Below, one piece after another: positions 1 to 8,047 of a DNA stretch of 64,000 bases. The position numbers and the translations under genes are program-made. This stretch comes from Muribaculaceae bacterium (lineage in GTDB: Bacteria; Bacteroidota; Bacteroidia; Bacteroidales; Muribaculaceae): assembly GCA_017557665.1 (NCBI GenBank), contig JAFYYI010000034.1, forward strand, positions 228,291 to 292,290, given 5' to 3'. Every line of letters begins with the position of its first letter. Position 1 is the stretch's first letter. The notes under the pieces were generated by a model, which did not search any database, was not told the origin of the DNA, and worked only from the letters and a program-made list of their open reading frames with translations.

Positions 1-247
1 AGCGATTCAAAGCGGGCAGGACGAAGAAATAGTAAACGTCCATCGAGATGTAGCGGTCGCTGTGGATGCCATTCAACTGTGAATAGTAGTCGGCAAACAT
101 CATCGACACCTTGAAGTCGCGATCATTGAAATAAGGAGACAGTTCCTTCTTGTGGGCCTTGTAGTCAAAGTCCTCGGGCATCACATGATCCTTAAAATAC
201 CAGTCACCCCAATAAAACTCTTTGTTGGAATTAATGTATTGAGCCAT
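1..247 (-). CDS. Hypothetical protein, 5' part only (runs off window edge)
   Basis: An open frame starts with ATG at 247 and stays open to base 1 (82 codons seen, no stop). The visible part is rich in aromatic and charged residues (for example EFYWGDWYFKDHVMPEDF at residues 10-27). It has no signal peptide and no motif I recognise. It lies 16 bp downstream of a KASIII gene, so it is probably the next gene of the ACP-ACP-ligase-KASIII unit, and a role in using or transferring the acyl product is possible but unproven. The frame was read by hand from the reverse complement. Confidence 0.6.
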   Translation of the reverse strand, partial: MAQYINSNKEFYWGDWYFKDHVMPEDFDYKAHKKELSPYFNDRDFKVSMMFADYYSQLNGIHSDRYISMDVYYFFVLPALNR

Positions 248-263
248 AGCTAAATAAAATGCT

Positions 264-1325
264 CTAGTAGTTGATTATATCGCTAATTATAACATTGCCG
301 GCATAAAACTCCATGCTTGCCCATGCCAATCCCACTCCGAAACCGCACGCGATGCAATGCTTGTCATCACCCGAGAGTTGCTCACGACAACGCGAAACCA
401 TGGTCAAGGGAATGGATGCGCTGGTGACATTGCCATACTCCTCCAGGCAGTAAGGTGTCTTCTCGGCCGGTATCTTGACGGCTTTACGGATTTTCTCATC
501 AATGAACTTGTTGGCTTGGTGAAGCAGCAACAGGTCAACGGTTTCCACGTCAATGTTGAAAGTGGAAATCAATTCCTTGAGTGAATGAGGGGGCTGCTTG
601 ATAGCAAAGCCAAACACATCCATGCCATTGACTATCATATCAACACCACGCCTGAAGACACCGGGAGAGACTTCCTTCTCCTCAAGCGCCTCGGGCGTAA
701 TGGGATTGCGCATTCCGCCATAAGGTGCCCACACGGCATCAAAGCCGCTACCATCAACACCATACATGAAATTCATGGGTCGGGCCTGTTCGGGGTCAAA
801 GACCAGCGCTGTGGCCGTCGCCGCATCGCCGAACAGAGGACGCACCGCTGTATCGCGAGGATTGCGGTTCTGGGTATTGGTCTCGGCGGCCACCAGGATG
901 GCGCGCTTGAAGGTACCGTGTGACATGAGAGAAGCAACAATGCTCATGCCATACACCCAGCCCGAGCAGCCGAAGGGCAAGTCAAAAACACAGCAATCGC
1001 TACGCAACTTGAGACGATCCTGCATGACGCAGGCCGTCTGCGGAGCGATGTAGTCTCTGGAGGTGCAGACATAGGCAAAGCAGTCCACATCACCGGATTC
1101 CCACCCCAGGTCCTTGAGCAAGGCTTCAACAGCCTTGACAGAAAGGTCAGAAGCGGTTGTACCCGGTTCTACCTTGTGATGTCGTTCGATGCCAGTCGAA
1201 GCGATGACCTTTAACGCCTCACTCTCGTCGTTGTAGATGGGAAGAGTTCTATTCTCCTCGACTGTTGCCGGCACACAGGCGCTCATGCCCGCGATGCGAA
1301 CGTTGTTAATCGTTAATTGTGACAT
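264..1325 (-). CDS. Beta-ketoacyl-ACP synthase III (KASIII/FabH-like), copy A
   Basis: A 353-residue thiolase-fold condensing enzyme. The KASIII family joins an acyl-CoA starter to malonyl-ACP to give a 3-ketoacyl-ACP in the cytoplasm. The catalytic triad is intact: Cys120 in PFGCSGWVYG, His269 in LLLLHQANKF and Asn299 in EEYGNVTSASIP. The length is slightly above typical FabH (about 320). It is only distantly similar to the second KASIII at 8044-9063, so the two are not a recent duplication. It follows two ACP genes and an acyl-activating ligase in the same unit, within a polysaccharide locus. This argues for a specialised acyl donor pathway rather than housekeeping fatty-acid synthesis. An HMG-CoA-synthase-like role cannot be excluded from sequence alone. 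Confidence 0.88.
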   Translation of the reverse strand: MSQLTINNVRIAGMSACVPATVEENRTLPIYNDESEALKVIASTGIERHHKVEPGTTASDLSVKAVEALLKDLGWESGDVDCFAYVCTSRDYIAPQTACVMQDRLKLRSDCCVFDLPFGCSGWVYGMSIVASLMSHGTFKRAILVAAETNTQNRNPRDTAVRPLFGDAATATALVFDPEQARPMNFMYGVDGSGFDAVWAPYGGMRNPITPEALEEKEVSPGVFRRGVDMIVNGMDVFGFAIKQPPHSLKELISTFNIDVETVDLLLLHQANKFIDEKIRKAVKIPAEKTPYCLEEYGNVTSASIPLTMVSRCREQLSGDDKHCIACGFGVGLAWASMEFYAGNVIISDIINY

Positions 1326-1326
1326 A

Positions 1327-2814
1327 TTATTGCTTGAGATTAAGTCTTTGGATTTTTCCCGATGCTGTTCGTGGGATCTTGTTAATCCACTCCCAGAGCA
1401 CGGGAATCTCGTTGGGAGGCAAGAGTGACTTTAAGCGCTCCTTAACGTCTTCGATGGTCAATGTGCAGTTCCCTTTTTGCAAAAATGCCTTCGGGACCTC
1501 ACCGAGCACCCCATTGGGGTCCGGGACCGCGATACAGGCGCAGTCAATGATACCCAATGACTTGATGGCCTCCTCGATGGTGACAGGGCTAACTTTCTCA
1601 CCACCAATGTTAATCAACTCCTTCTTGCGTCCCGTGAGGTAGAAGTTACCATCCTTATCGCGATGTCCCCAATCGCCTGTGCGGAACCAATTCCCATAAA
1701 AGGCAGCCACGTTATCGGCGGTGAGGAAATAGGAATGCGTCACCATATTGCCACGCACGCAAATTTCACCGTCAATGCCATCTTCCACAGGCTCACCCAC
1801 TCCATCAACAACGATGGCCTCGACCTTACTCGAGGCAGGACGGCCAATCGTTTCAAGATTGGCGGCATTAGTATGGAACTCGCTGAACATGGCGCGAGAT
1901 GCCTCGGTCAACCCGTAGTGCATACACAGGCGTGTGTGGGGAAAGATCTCCATCAGCAAGCGCTTGTCTTCGATGGGTAGAGCGGCGCTGCCTATCTCGA
2001 TATATCGCAATTGTTCGGCGAATTTGGCAATCCTTTTACCACTGAGCCGCTTGATGTACTGCCACACAGCAGGCACCATTCCGAACCCAGTCACATGTCC
2101 GGTCTCAAGAACGTTGAAAAACGACTTGAGGTTGGCGAAATTGCTCACCAGTATCAGGGTCGCGCCAGCCGTCAGCGTGCAGCGCAAACGTCCCAAACCG
2201 AAAGAATGACTCAGCGGCAAAGCCAAGGCCTCGATGTCATCTGGGCCATTGCCGATAAAGCCATTAGTATTGGCTGCCGAAGCCGCCACATTGGCATGGG
2301 TCAAGCACACACCCTTTGGGGCACCAGTGGTTCCTGTGGTGAACATCACGTCGGCAACGGCATCGGCGGTGATATCAGGCAAAACCCATTGACTGTCGCA
2401 CACGGCATTTGCTTCAAATGCCGTAAACGGCATACAACGGTAGCCATCAATATCCAAATTATTGCCGAAAAGAATTGCCGGCTTAACTACATTGATGATG
2501 TAATCAAGGCGTTCACGCGGTGCGGCGGAATCCACAACCACATTCACGATGCCCAGCAAATGAGCAGCGAAATAGAGGTAAACGAATTCCACCTCCTTCT
2601 GGGCCGACAGCAGGATGTAGTCACCAGGGTTGAGGCCCAGTGAATGAAGCCATCTGGCTGCAGCCTCAATATTGGCTGCGAGTTGGGAATAAGGAATATG
2701 CCTGTCACCCGAGACAAGAGCGATCTTGTCGGGTTTGGCTATAGCATGTCCAACGATGTCACACAGCAATGGGCTGTGAGAAGCGTTAAGCATCAGTGAG
2801 TTTGTTGACTTCAT
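1327..2814 (-). CDS. Acyl-CoA/acyl-ACP ligase, ANL (AMP-binding) superfamily
   Basis: A 495-residue adenylate-forming enzyme. The ANL family activates a carboxylic acid with ATP and passes it to CoA or to a phosphopantetheine arm. The P-loop-like motif TTGTTGAPKG lies near residue 155, the Y-G-L-T-E motif follows, and the hinge/C-terminal block FRTGDWGHRD with GRKKELI is present, ending with the conserved PRTASGKIQ lysine segment. There is no fused carrier domain. The first ATG overlaps the upstream ACP gene by 29 bp; the ATG at 2793 (residue 8) would leave the genes almost abutting and is equally plausible. The coupling suggests it loads the adjacent ACPs with an exogenous or unusual acid. 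The substrate is unknown. Confidence 0.88.
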   Translation of the reverse strand: MKSTNSLMLNASHSPLLCDIVGHAIAKPDKIALVSGDRHIPYSQLAANIEAAARWLHSLGLNPGDYILLSAQKEVEFVYLYFAAHLLGIVNVVVDSAAPRERLDYIINVVKPAILFGNNLDIDGYRCMPFTAFEANAVCDSQWVLPDITADAVADVMFTTGTTGAPKGVCLTHANVAASAANTNGFIGNGPDDIEALALPLSHSFGLGRLRCTLTAGATLILVSNFANLKSFFNVLETGHVTGFGMVPAVWQYIKRLSGKRIAKFAEQLRYIEIGSAALPIEDKRLLMEIFPHTRLCMHYGLTEASRAMFSEFHTNAANLETIGRPASSKVEAIVVDGVGEPVEDGIDGEICVRGNMVTHSYFLTADNVAAFYGNWFRTGDWGHRDKDGNFYLTGRKKELINIGGEKVSPVTIEEAIKSLGIIDCACIAVPDPNGVLGEVPKAFLQKGNCTLTIEDVKERLKSLLPPNEIPVLWEWINKIPRTASGKIQRLNLKQ

Positions 2815-3016
2815 CGACTAATGACTTGACCGAAGTCAAATCAAATAGGTCTTCGAGTGGGAACTCCACTTCAAGTTCTTGTTCTATTGTGCTGATAATC
2901 GCAAGATTACCCACAGAATCCCACTGAGGGATATCACCTGATGACAAGTCATCAGTAACAACACTCAGGTCTACGTTCAAGACACGTGCGATAATCTCCT
3001 TTATCCGCGATTCCAT
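2786..3016 (-). CDS. Acyl carrier protein (ACP-1)
   Basis: A 76-residue acidic protein of typical ACP length. The phosphopantetheine attachment site is Ser34 in QWDSVGNLAII, with the usual Asp before it. It lies between another ACP (3037-3279) and the ANL ligase and overlaps the ligase start. It therefore probably carries the activated acyl group for that ligase and for KASIII. It is one of three ACP genes in the first 10 kb. Confidence 0.9.
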   Translation of the reverse strand: MESRIKEIIARVLNVDLSVVTDDLSSGDIPQWDSVGNLAIISTIEQELEVEFPLEDLFDLTSVKSLVDEVNKLTDA

Positions 3017-3036
3017 CAGAACAATCGTATGTGCTA

Positions 3037-3279
3037 TTATTTATTGCTGCGCTTTACCACGATATCAAAGAGGTCCTGAATCGTTGAAGAGTTAGTGATA
3101 TCACTACCCTTTACGATAATGTTGTACTCGTCATCAATCATGGCAATAATCGACAATGCGGTCAGTGAAGACCACTCGTCAAGGTCCTTAAAATTGGTCT
3201 CAGCGGTAAATAATTCAGGTTCAGTCTCATCAAATTGAGCCGCAAAGTTTTCAATAAAATCCTCTATGTTCATAATCAA
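3037..3279 (-). CDS. Acyl carrier protein (ACP-2), atypical attachment motif
   Basis: An 80-residue ACP-like protein. Aligned by eye with its neighbours, the attachment serine is Ser38 in EWSSLTALSII. The Asp that normally precedes it is Ser here (WSS instead of WDS). The C-terminal helix region resembles that of the ACP at 9108-9341 (TIQDLFDIV against TVQDLFDYV), so those two seem the closer relatives. The start may be Met1 or Met3. It is the first gene downstream of the promoter at 3330-3360. Confidence 0.85.
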   Translation of the reverse strand: MIMNIEDFIENFAAQFDETEPELFTAETNFKDLDEWSSLTALSIIAMIDDEYNIIVKGSDITNSSTIQDLFDIVVKRSNK

Positions 3280-3329
3280 TTAATCTATCCTTGAACACAT
3301 TCCAATATAAAAACTATCGAATTTGGGGG

Positions 3330-3360
3330 CAAAAGTAAGTTTATTTTTGAAATTCACAAA
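3330..3360 (-). promoter_or_regulatory. Bacteroidetes-type promoter for the ACP-2/ACP-1/ligase/KASIII unit
   Basis: On the minus strand TTTG (3357-3360) is followed by a 19-nt spacer and TACTTTTG (3330-3337), a full match to TTTG-N19-TAnnTTTG. Transcription would start about 45 nt upstream of ACP-2. It sits in the 96-bp gap downstream of the SDR gene, the largest gap in the locus. Confidence 0.75.
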
Positions 3361-3375
3361 GAATTTGTACAAAAA

Positions 3376-4137
3376 CTAGATGGAAAAGCCTCCATCAATC
3401 ACTAAATCGTGCCCTGTAAGCCAACTTGAGGCGTCACTTAACAGGTAAATCGCGCCGTTGGCGATATCTTCAGGCCGGCCGTAACGTCCCAAAGGATACT
3501 TCTTGGCATCCTCGGCCAACTGCTCCTCGGTGATAGTGCCGCGATGAATGAGCGGCGTGTCAACCATACCGGGACAGATGCTGTTGACACGCACCTTGCG
3601 AGAGGCATACTCACGAGCCGCATATTTCATCACCGAATTCAATGCGGCTTTGGATGCGCCGTAGACACCGTTACCGGGCATGAAGCTGTGAGTACCACCG
3701 ATTGAAGCTATGAGTACGACCGACGCTCCCTTTTGGAGCACTTTTTTCTTATACATCAGACGCAGCAATTCAACGGGAGCGAAGAAATTGACGTCGAACA
3801 TCTCGTCAAATTTCTCGCGCGAGCCGAACTGCAACGGCAAGGTCGTCGAGTTGCCTGCACACAGCACGGCGCCGTCAAGGGGAGGTAAATCCTTAATCAA
3901 GTTCTCAATATCGCCCATTTGAGTCAAATCGGCTAACGCCATCATGTGGTTCTCGCCGTCACACGGGCTCAACAGGGCCATCGTTTCGGACAAGCGTCCC
4001 TGGTCGCGCGCAGTAATCACCAAGCGGGCTCCCATGTGTGAACATGCAATTGCGGTCTCGCGTCCGATGCCCGATGAAGCGCCAGTGACAAGTATTGTTT
4101 TTCCTGCGAGAGAAAATGGATTGAATATAGTCTGCAT
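3376..4137 (-). CDS. SDR-family oxidoreductase (FabG-like 3-ketoacyl-ACP reductase)
   Basis: A 253-residue short-chain dehydrogenase/reductase. The NAD(P) motif TGASSGIG is at 18-25, CAGN near 93-96, catalytic Ser145, and Tyr159/Lys163 in YGASK. The C-terminal PGMVDTPL and ASSWLTGHDLVIDGG blocks are typical of FabG-like classical SDRs. The frame can be extended two codons to a TTG, but the ATG at 4137 is preferred. Near two KASIII and three ACP genes, reduction of a 3-ketoacyl-ACP to a 3-hydroxyacyl-ACP is the simplest role. Reduction of a keto-sugar is the alternative. It is the last gene of the long operon before the internal promoter. Confidence 0.85.
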   Translation of the reverse strand: MQTIFNPFSLAGKTILVTGASSGIGRETAIACSHMGARLVITARDQGRLSETMALLSPCDGENHMMALADLTQMGDIENLIKDLPPLDGAVLCAGNSTTLPLQFGSREKFDEMFDVNFFAPVELLRLMYKKKVLQKGASVVLIASIGGTHSFMPGNGVYGASKAALNSVMKYAAREYASRKVRVNSICPGMVDTPLIHRGTITEEQLAEDAKKYPLGRYGRPEDIANGAIYLLSDASSWLTGHDLVIDGGFSI

Positions 4138-4157
4138 TCTCAATTGCTATTAGTGGT

Positions 4158-5420
4158 TTATTTATATCCAAATTTCTTGGCCGGAACACCGATATAAGTA
4201 AAGCCGTCTTTGGGCTTGGTCATCAGCACACTGCCCGCACCGAGAGTTATGTTATTGCCAATTTTAATCTTCTGAAGCACAACGCTGTCCACACCCATCA
4301 GATTACAATGGCCCATCTGCACGGCACCAGACAATCTCACTCCAGGCATCAACACATTATAGTCACCTACAATCACATCATGACCAAGAACGTTGGAACC
4401 GTTCAGCACATTGAAGTCACCCATCTGCACATCACAGGTGACACTGCAACTGCCTTGAATGATATTGCCCTGTCCAATCGTAAATGTTTTTTCATCAAGC
4501 ACCTTGAACGATGGGGCTATCAGGTTGGGGAAATAGATATTGGGGTTAGTGATACGGCTGTGAATGAGTTTTCTTGCTACAGGAGTTCCGACAGCAATCG
4601 TGACAGCCAGCGGCTCCTCAACCGCATTGAGGTCATCCATGCCACCCAACACTTCTCCATAGTGTGAAATGGGTTCACCTTTTGAGATGCCGTCGTCATA
4701 AAAGCCCACAAGCTCCCATTGCTCCATGCCGGCCCTATTGATACGGTAGATGCCTCCGGCCACTTCTCGACCAAGGCCACCGGCGCCATAGATAGCAATT
4801 TTTCTCACTTTGTTTTCAGTGTGCTTGCAGATGTCAATGCGTGTTGACCTCACCCTACACGGGCTGCCAAAAGCAACCGTAGAATCAGGAATATCACTCA
4901 CGACTACACTGCCCGCGCCGACAATGCTCCACCGGCCGATTTTCACACCGGGTATCACCACCGCCGAAGCACCAATCCAAGCGCCCTCTCCGATGTGCAC
5001 ATTACCACACAAGGTCGCTTGGGGCGAAATGTGCGCAAAATCCTCAACCACACACTCGTGGTCTATTGTGGCGCCTGTGTTGACGATACAATGCTTGCCC
5101 ACCTTAGCACCACTCTGGATGATTGCACCCTGCATGACTACAGTTCCTGCTCCAATTTCAACATTGGGAGAAATGATAGCCGTCGGGTGTATGACAGTGC
5201 CGAATTCACAATCAAGTTTCTCGACAATCTGCTTGCGAGAAATATTGTTACCCACACTCACCACCAGTGGTGACTCTCCGTTCCAGTTGTGAAGAACCGG
5301 AATCGACATTAATTCATTGATTGATTTGTCATCATCAAAAAGGGCATCAATCTTGCGCCCGGATGCGTTAAGAATATCGATGATGACTCTTGCGTGTCCG
5401 CTAGCTCCGTAAAGATACAT
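4158..5420 (-). CDS. Double-headed NeuD/PglD-like sugar acyltransferase (two fused units)
   Basis: A 420-residue protein made of two complete copies of the NeuD/PglD architecture. Each copy has an N-terminal Rossmann-like sugar-binding part followed by a left-handed beta-helix of hexapeptide repeats. Copy 1 covers about 1-200 (YGASGHARVI at 4-13, His121 in ATIDHECVV). Copy 2 covers about 206-420 (IYGAGGLGREV at 210-220, His347 in NVLGHDVIV). Family members are usually about 200-215 residues, so this is a fusion. The family transfers acetyl or other acyl groups from CoA to amino or hydroxyl groups of sugars. The gene starts inside the stop of the phosphoglycosyl transferase gene (TGATG), which implies translational coupling. 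An amino sugar on the initiating sugar is a plausible target. A nonstandard ACP-borne acyl donor is possible given the neighbours. Confidence 0.87.
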   Translation of the reverse strand: MYLYGASGHARVIIDILNASGRKIDALFDDDKSINELMSIPVLHNWNGESPLVVSVGNNISRKQIVEKLDCEFGTVIHPTAIISPNVEIGAGTVVMQGAIIQSGAKVGKHCIVNTGATIDHECVVEDFAHISPQATLCGNVHIGEGAWIGASAVVIPGVKIGRWSIVGAGSVVVSDIPDSTVAFGSPCRVRSTRIDICKHTENKVRKIAIYGAGGLGREVAGGIYRINRAGMEQWELVGFYDDGISKGEPISHYGEVLGGMDDLNAVEEPLAVTIAVGTPVARKLIHSRITNPNIYFPNLIAPSFKVLDEKTFTIGQGNIIQGSCSVTCDVQMGDFNVLNGSNVLGHDVIVGDYNVLMPGVRLSGAVQMGHCNLMGVDSVVLQKIKIGNNITLGAGSVLMTKPKDGFTYIGVPAKKFGYK

Positions 5421-6037
5421 CAGTTATTACCGTTAAAAGCTTCCATTGTTGCTTGACCCTCTTGGGAAATACCATCCCGAGCGATCACTTTTTTAATTGT
5501 AGAAAAGATGACTTTCACGTCATTAGTGAAAGTGCAATGGTCCACATACCACACATCGAGTTTGAATTTCTCACTCCATGACAAAGTGTTGCGACCATGA
5601 CATTGCGCCCAACCTGTTATGCCGGGACGCACCTCGTGGCGACGAGCCTGCTCGGGAGAATACAGCGGCAGATACTCGACCAACAACGGTCGGGGTCCAA
5701 TCAGGGCCATGTCGCCCTTAAGTACATTAAACAATTGTGGCAACTCGTCTATACTTGTCGAGCGCACGAAGCGCCCTACCCTAGTCAGGCGGTCAGCGTC
5801 AGGCAAGAGTTTGCCATCGGCATCGCGCTCGTCGTTCATCGTTTTATATTTTACTATTTTGAAAATCTTGCCATCTTTGCCTGGACGCTCCTGATAGAAA
5901 AAAGCGCCCGCGCCCTTGTTGGCAAAATGCAACCACACGGTCACCACCAGAAGCAACGGTGACAAAACGATGATGGCTATCAACGCCAGGATAAACCCCA
6001 GCGCCCGTTTGATAAAATTCTTATAAAAACCCTTCAT
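5420..6037 (-). CDS. PglC-type phosphoglycosyl transferase (initiating sugar transferase)
   Basis: A 205-residue monotopic sugar transferase of the minimal PglC/WcaJ-C-terminal type. It moves a sugar phosphate from a UDP-sugar to undecaprenyl phosphate at the inner membrane and so starts repeat-unit assembly. A hydrophobic re-entrant helix lies at about 12-37. The catalytic Asp97-Glu98 pair is in SIDELPQLFNVL. FKIVKYKTM, ALIGPRPL and RPGITGWAQ are all conserved. The gene overlaps the next gene by 1 nt. The double acyltransferase beside it resembles the PglC-PglD arrangement and suggests a di-N-acetylbacillosamine-like or other amino-sugar initiator. That is inference. Confidence 0.92.
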   Translation of the reverse strand: MKGFYKNFIKRALGFILALIAIIVLSPLLLVVTVWLHFANKGAGAFFYQERPGKDGKIFKIVKYKTMNDERDADGKLLPDADRLTRVGRFVRSTSIDELPQLFNVLKGDMALIGPRPLLVEYLPLYSPEQARRHEVRPGITGWAQCHGRNTLSWSEKFKLDVWYVDHCTFTNDVKVIFSTIKKVIARDGISQEGQATMEAFNGNN

Positions 6038-6079
6038 TGAGTTTCAACTCAAATTGCTTTAAGCTGTTCAAAAGATACG

Positions 6080-7123
6080 TCATGATACTTTCTTGGCTCC
6101 GAATATCCAATGGGCCAGGAAGGGACTCAATCTGATGATGTTGCCGATGAGCAGGCTCATAGCAATGATTACAATTGCTATCACACAAGACACGGTCGCC
6201 TCAATGATCGGCATCGAGTTCTCGTGGAAAACTTTGACGACTTCAAACATACTGGCAGGCACCAGAAAATAATGAATCAAATAGATGTCAAGGGTGCGAC
6301 GACCGACATACTGGAAGACGCGACCCAGCCTTGTCTCATGAGAGAAGAGACGCTGCTTCTGCCTAAAGAACGAGAACAGTATCACGAGGCCCGCAAACGA
6401 CACTGGAGCACCCATGATATTACCGTCAATCGGATTCACATCTGAGAGCGGAATCGCAAGGAAGAAGAAAAGGATGCACACAGGCAATAGCCACTTGCCG
6501 TCAAGCCAACGCTGAACCGTGTCGAAATACTTCTTGGTCAACGCGCCCATCACGAAATAGATGAAATAATGCAAATGCTGGAAGCTGAAGAAATCCAACA
6601 CCTGGTTCGAGATGGGTATCATATCCTTAAGAGGAGTCCACGAGAAAGGATACATCAACACTCCTATCAGGAGAAGAATCACATCGCCCCACCAATTGCG
6701 CACGAAGAAACGCACTATAGCGTAGATCACGAAATATTCAAAAAGCACAAACGTGAACCAATACCCGTGCTTCGGGCCGTCAAAGAGGCCATCAACAAAC
6801 CCGATGTTGTTCATGTGCATATACACCGCATAGAACAGAAGCGGGCTGAGCAGCTGAACGGGGATTTTCTTCTTGAAAAACTTCACGATGTGTTGCGTGT
6901 TCCACACATCACTGGCTTTATAGAGAACGAAACCGCTGATCAAGAAGAACATCGGCATCCTCACCAAGCCTAAGATATCGTGGAACGACCCTTGAGGCGG
7001 CTTAAAGCACCAATATCCCACGTGCATGAACACGACAAGGAACATGGTGAATCCACGCAACGCGTCGATATATTCTATTCTTTTAGTACCGGATATTTTA
7101 GACGCTTCCATTTGGTAATCCAT
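6080..7123 (-). CDS. Membrane acyltransferase, acyltransferase-3 (OatA/WecH-like) family
   Basis: A 347-residue polytopic membrane protein with about ten hydrophobic segments. The family signature is near the N terminus: YIDALRG at 18-24, His34 in VFMHVGYW and RMPMFFLISG at 55-64. Members O-acylate cell-surface sugars with groups derived from acyl-CoA. It is one of two in the locus (the other is 19136-20170) and lies 42 bp upstream of the phosphoglycosyl transferase gene. It probably adds an O-acetyl or other O-acyl group to the polysaccharide or its lipid-linked unit. The substrate is unknown. Confidence 0.87.
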   Translation of the reverse strand: MDYQMEASKISGTKRIEYIDALRGFTMFLVVFMHVGYWCFKPPQGSFHDILGLVRMPMFFLISGFVLYKASDVWNTQHIVKFFKKKIPVQLLSPLLFYAVYMHMNNIGFVDGLFDGPKHGYWFTFVLFEYFVIYAIVRFFVRNWWGDVILLLIGVLMYPFSWTPLKDMIPISNQVLDFFSFQHLHYFIYFVMGALTKKYFDTVQRWLDGKWLLPVCILFFFLAIPLSDVNPIDGNIMGAPVSFAGLVILFSFFRQKQRLFSHETRLGRVFQYVGRRTLDIYLIHYFLVPASMFEVVKVFHENSMPIIEATVSCVIAIVIIAMSLLIGNIIRLSPFLAHWIFGAKKVS

Positions 7124-7168
7124 AGAATCATCAAGTCATGAGAAGATGACACAGAAAAAACTGCACAT

Positions 7169-8047
7169 CTACATTTTCTTTATAGGGCAAGCCTCCCAGT
7201 CGATTTGGGACGAAGCCTCCTGTATAGACATAAAATCATGTGAGAGAATGAGTCGATTCATTCTCTCTAGAGCCGTTTTCTTTCCAAGATTAGATTTCAG
7301 ATGCCGCTTATATCGGTTTAGCCATGTGCCTGTCTCCTTGAAATAATCTTCATACTCTTTTCTTGAGAGCATCCTCTTGTTTGCTACAATCAAATCACCA
7401 ATATGGAAATAGCAAATATTATAGTCCTTTTTCTTGATCTGACTGTTCACAAACCATAATGGGAAGAAGCGAAAATAACCTCCCCCTGAATACGCGATAG
7501 GCTTTCCCAGAATATTGCACATCACTATCGGGAACTCACGGATTTGTCCTTGTGACGTCTCGATTACTGTTGGCGTCTGATTCCCGAAATCCGGGAAACC
7601 TCCAAAATCGCGAGATGCAGGAAATACAGAGGCATCATTCACAATCCCACACTCAGCTAACATTTCAAATACCCACTTGTTCTTATTGCCGACTGAAAAA
7701 GCGGGAGCCCGATAACTTAAAACTTTCTGACCAACACATTGCTCAATATTGTCAATAGCCTGACGTGTATCAAGATAGGCTTCGTCTCGGGTCATCTTGT
7801 TTAGCCAAGTATGACAATTAGAGTGGCAGCCAACTTCGTGCCCACGAGCCACTATCTGTTTCACGACATCAGGAAAACACTTGGCAAGCATTCCCACGAC
7901 AAAGAACGTTGCTTTAATTCCCCGCTGGTCAAGGAGGTCCAGTATCTCTTTCAAGTGACGATCAAACTCCTGATATCGTTTTTCGTCACCAGCATGAAAT
8001 GCCTTTTCAATATACCATTCCTCAATGTCAAAGGTGAGAATGTTCAT
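7169..8047 (-). CDS. Polysaccharide deacetylase family protein (NodB-like)
   Basis: A 292-residue protein with the CE4/NodB fold: Asp7 in LTFDIEEW, the metal-binding pair His75/His79 in GCHSNCHTW, and the RAPAF motif at 113-117. The opening FDIEEWYIE resembles deacetylases found in exopolysaccharide clusters. There is no signal peptide, so it may act in the cytoplasm on a lipid-linked or nucleotide-linked sugar. Its start codon overlaps the KASIII stop (ATGA, 4 bp), so expression is coupled to that gene. It may expose an amino group that one of the acyltransferases then re-acylates; this is inference. Confidence 0.88.
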   Translation of the reverse strand: MNILTFDIEEWYIEKAFHAGDEKRYQEFDRHLKEILDLLDQRGIKATFFVVGMLAKCFPDVVKQIVARGHEVGCHSNCHTWLNKMTRDEAYLDTRQAIDNIEQCVGQKVLSYRAPAFSVGNKNKWVFEMLAECGIVNDASVFPASRDFGGFPDFGNQTPTVIETSQGQIREFPIVMCNILGKPIAYSGGGYFRFFPLWFVNSQIKKKDYNICYFHIGDLIVANKRMLSRKEYEDYFKETGTWLNRYKRHLKSNLGKKTALERMNRLILSHDFMSIQEASSQIDWEACPIKKM

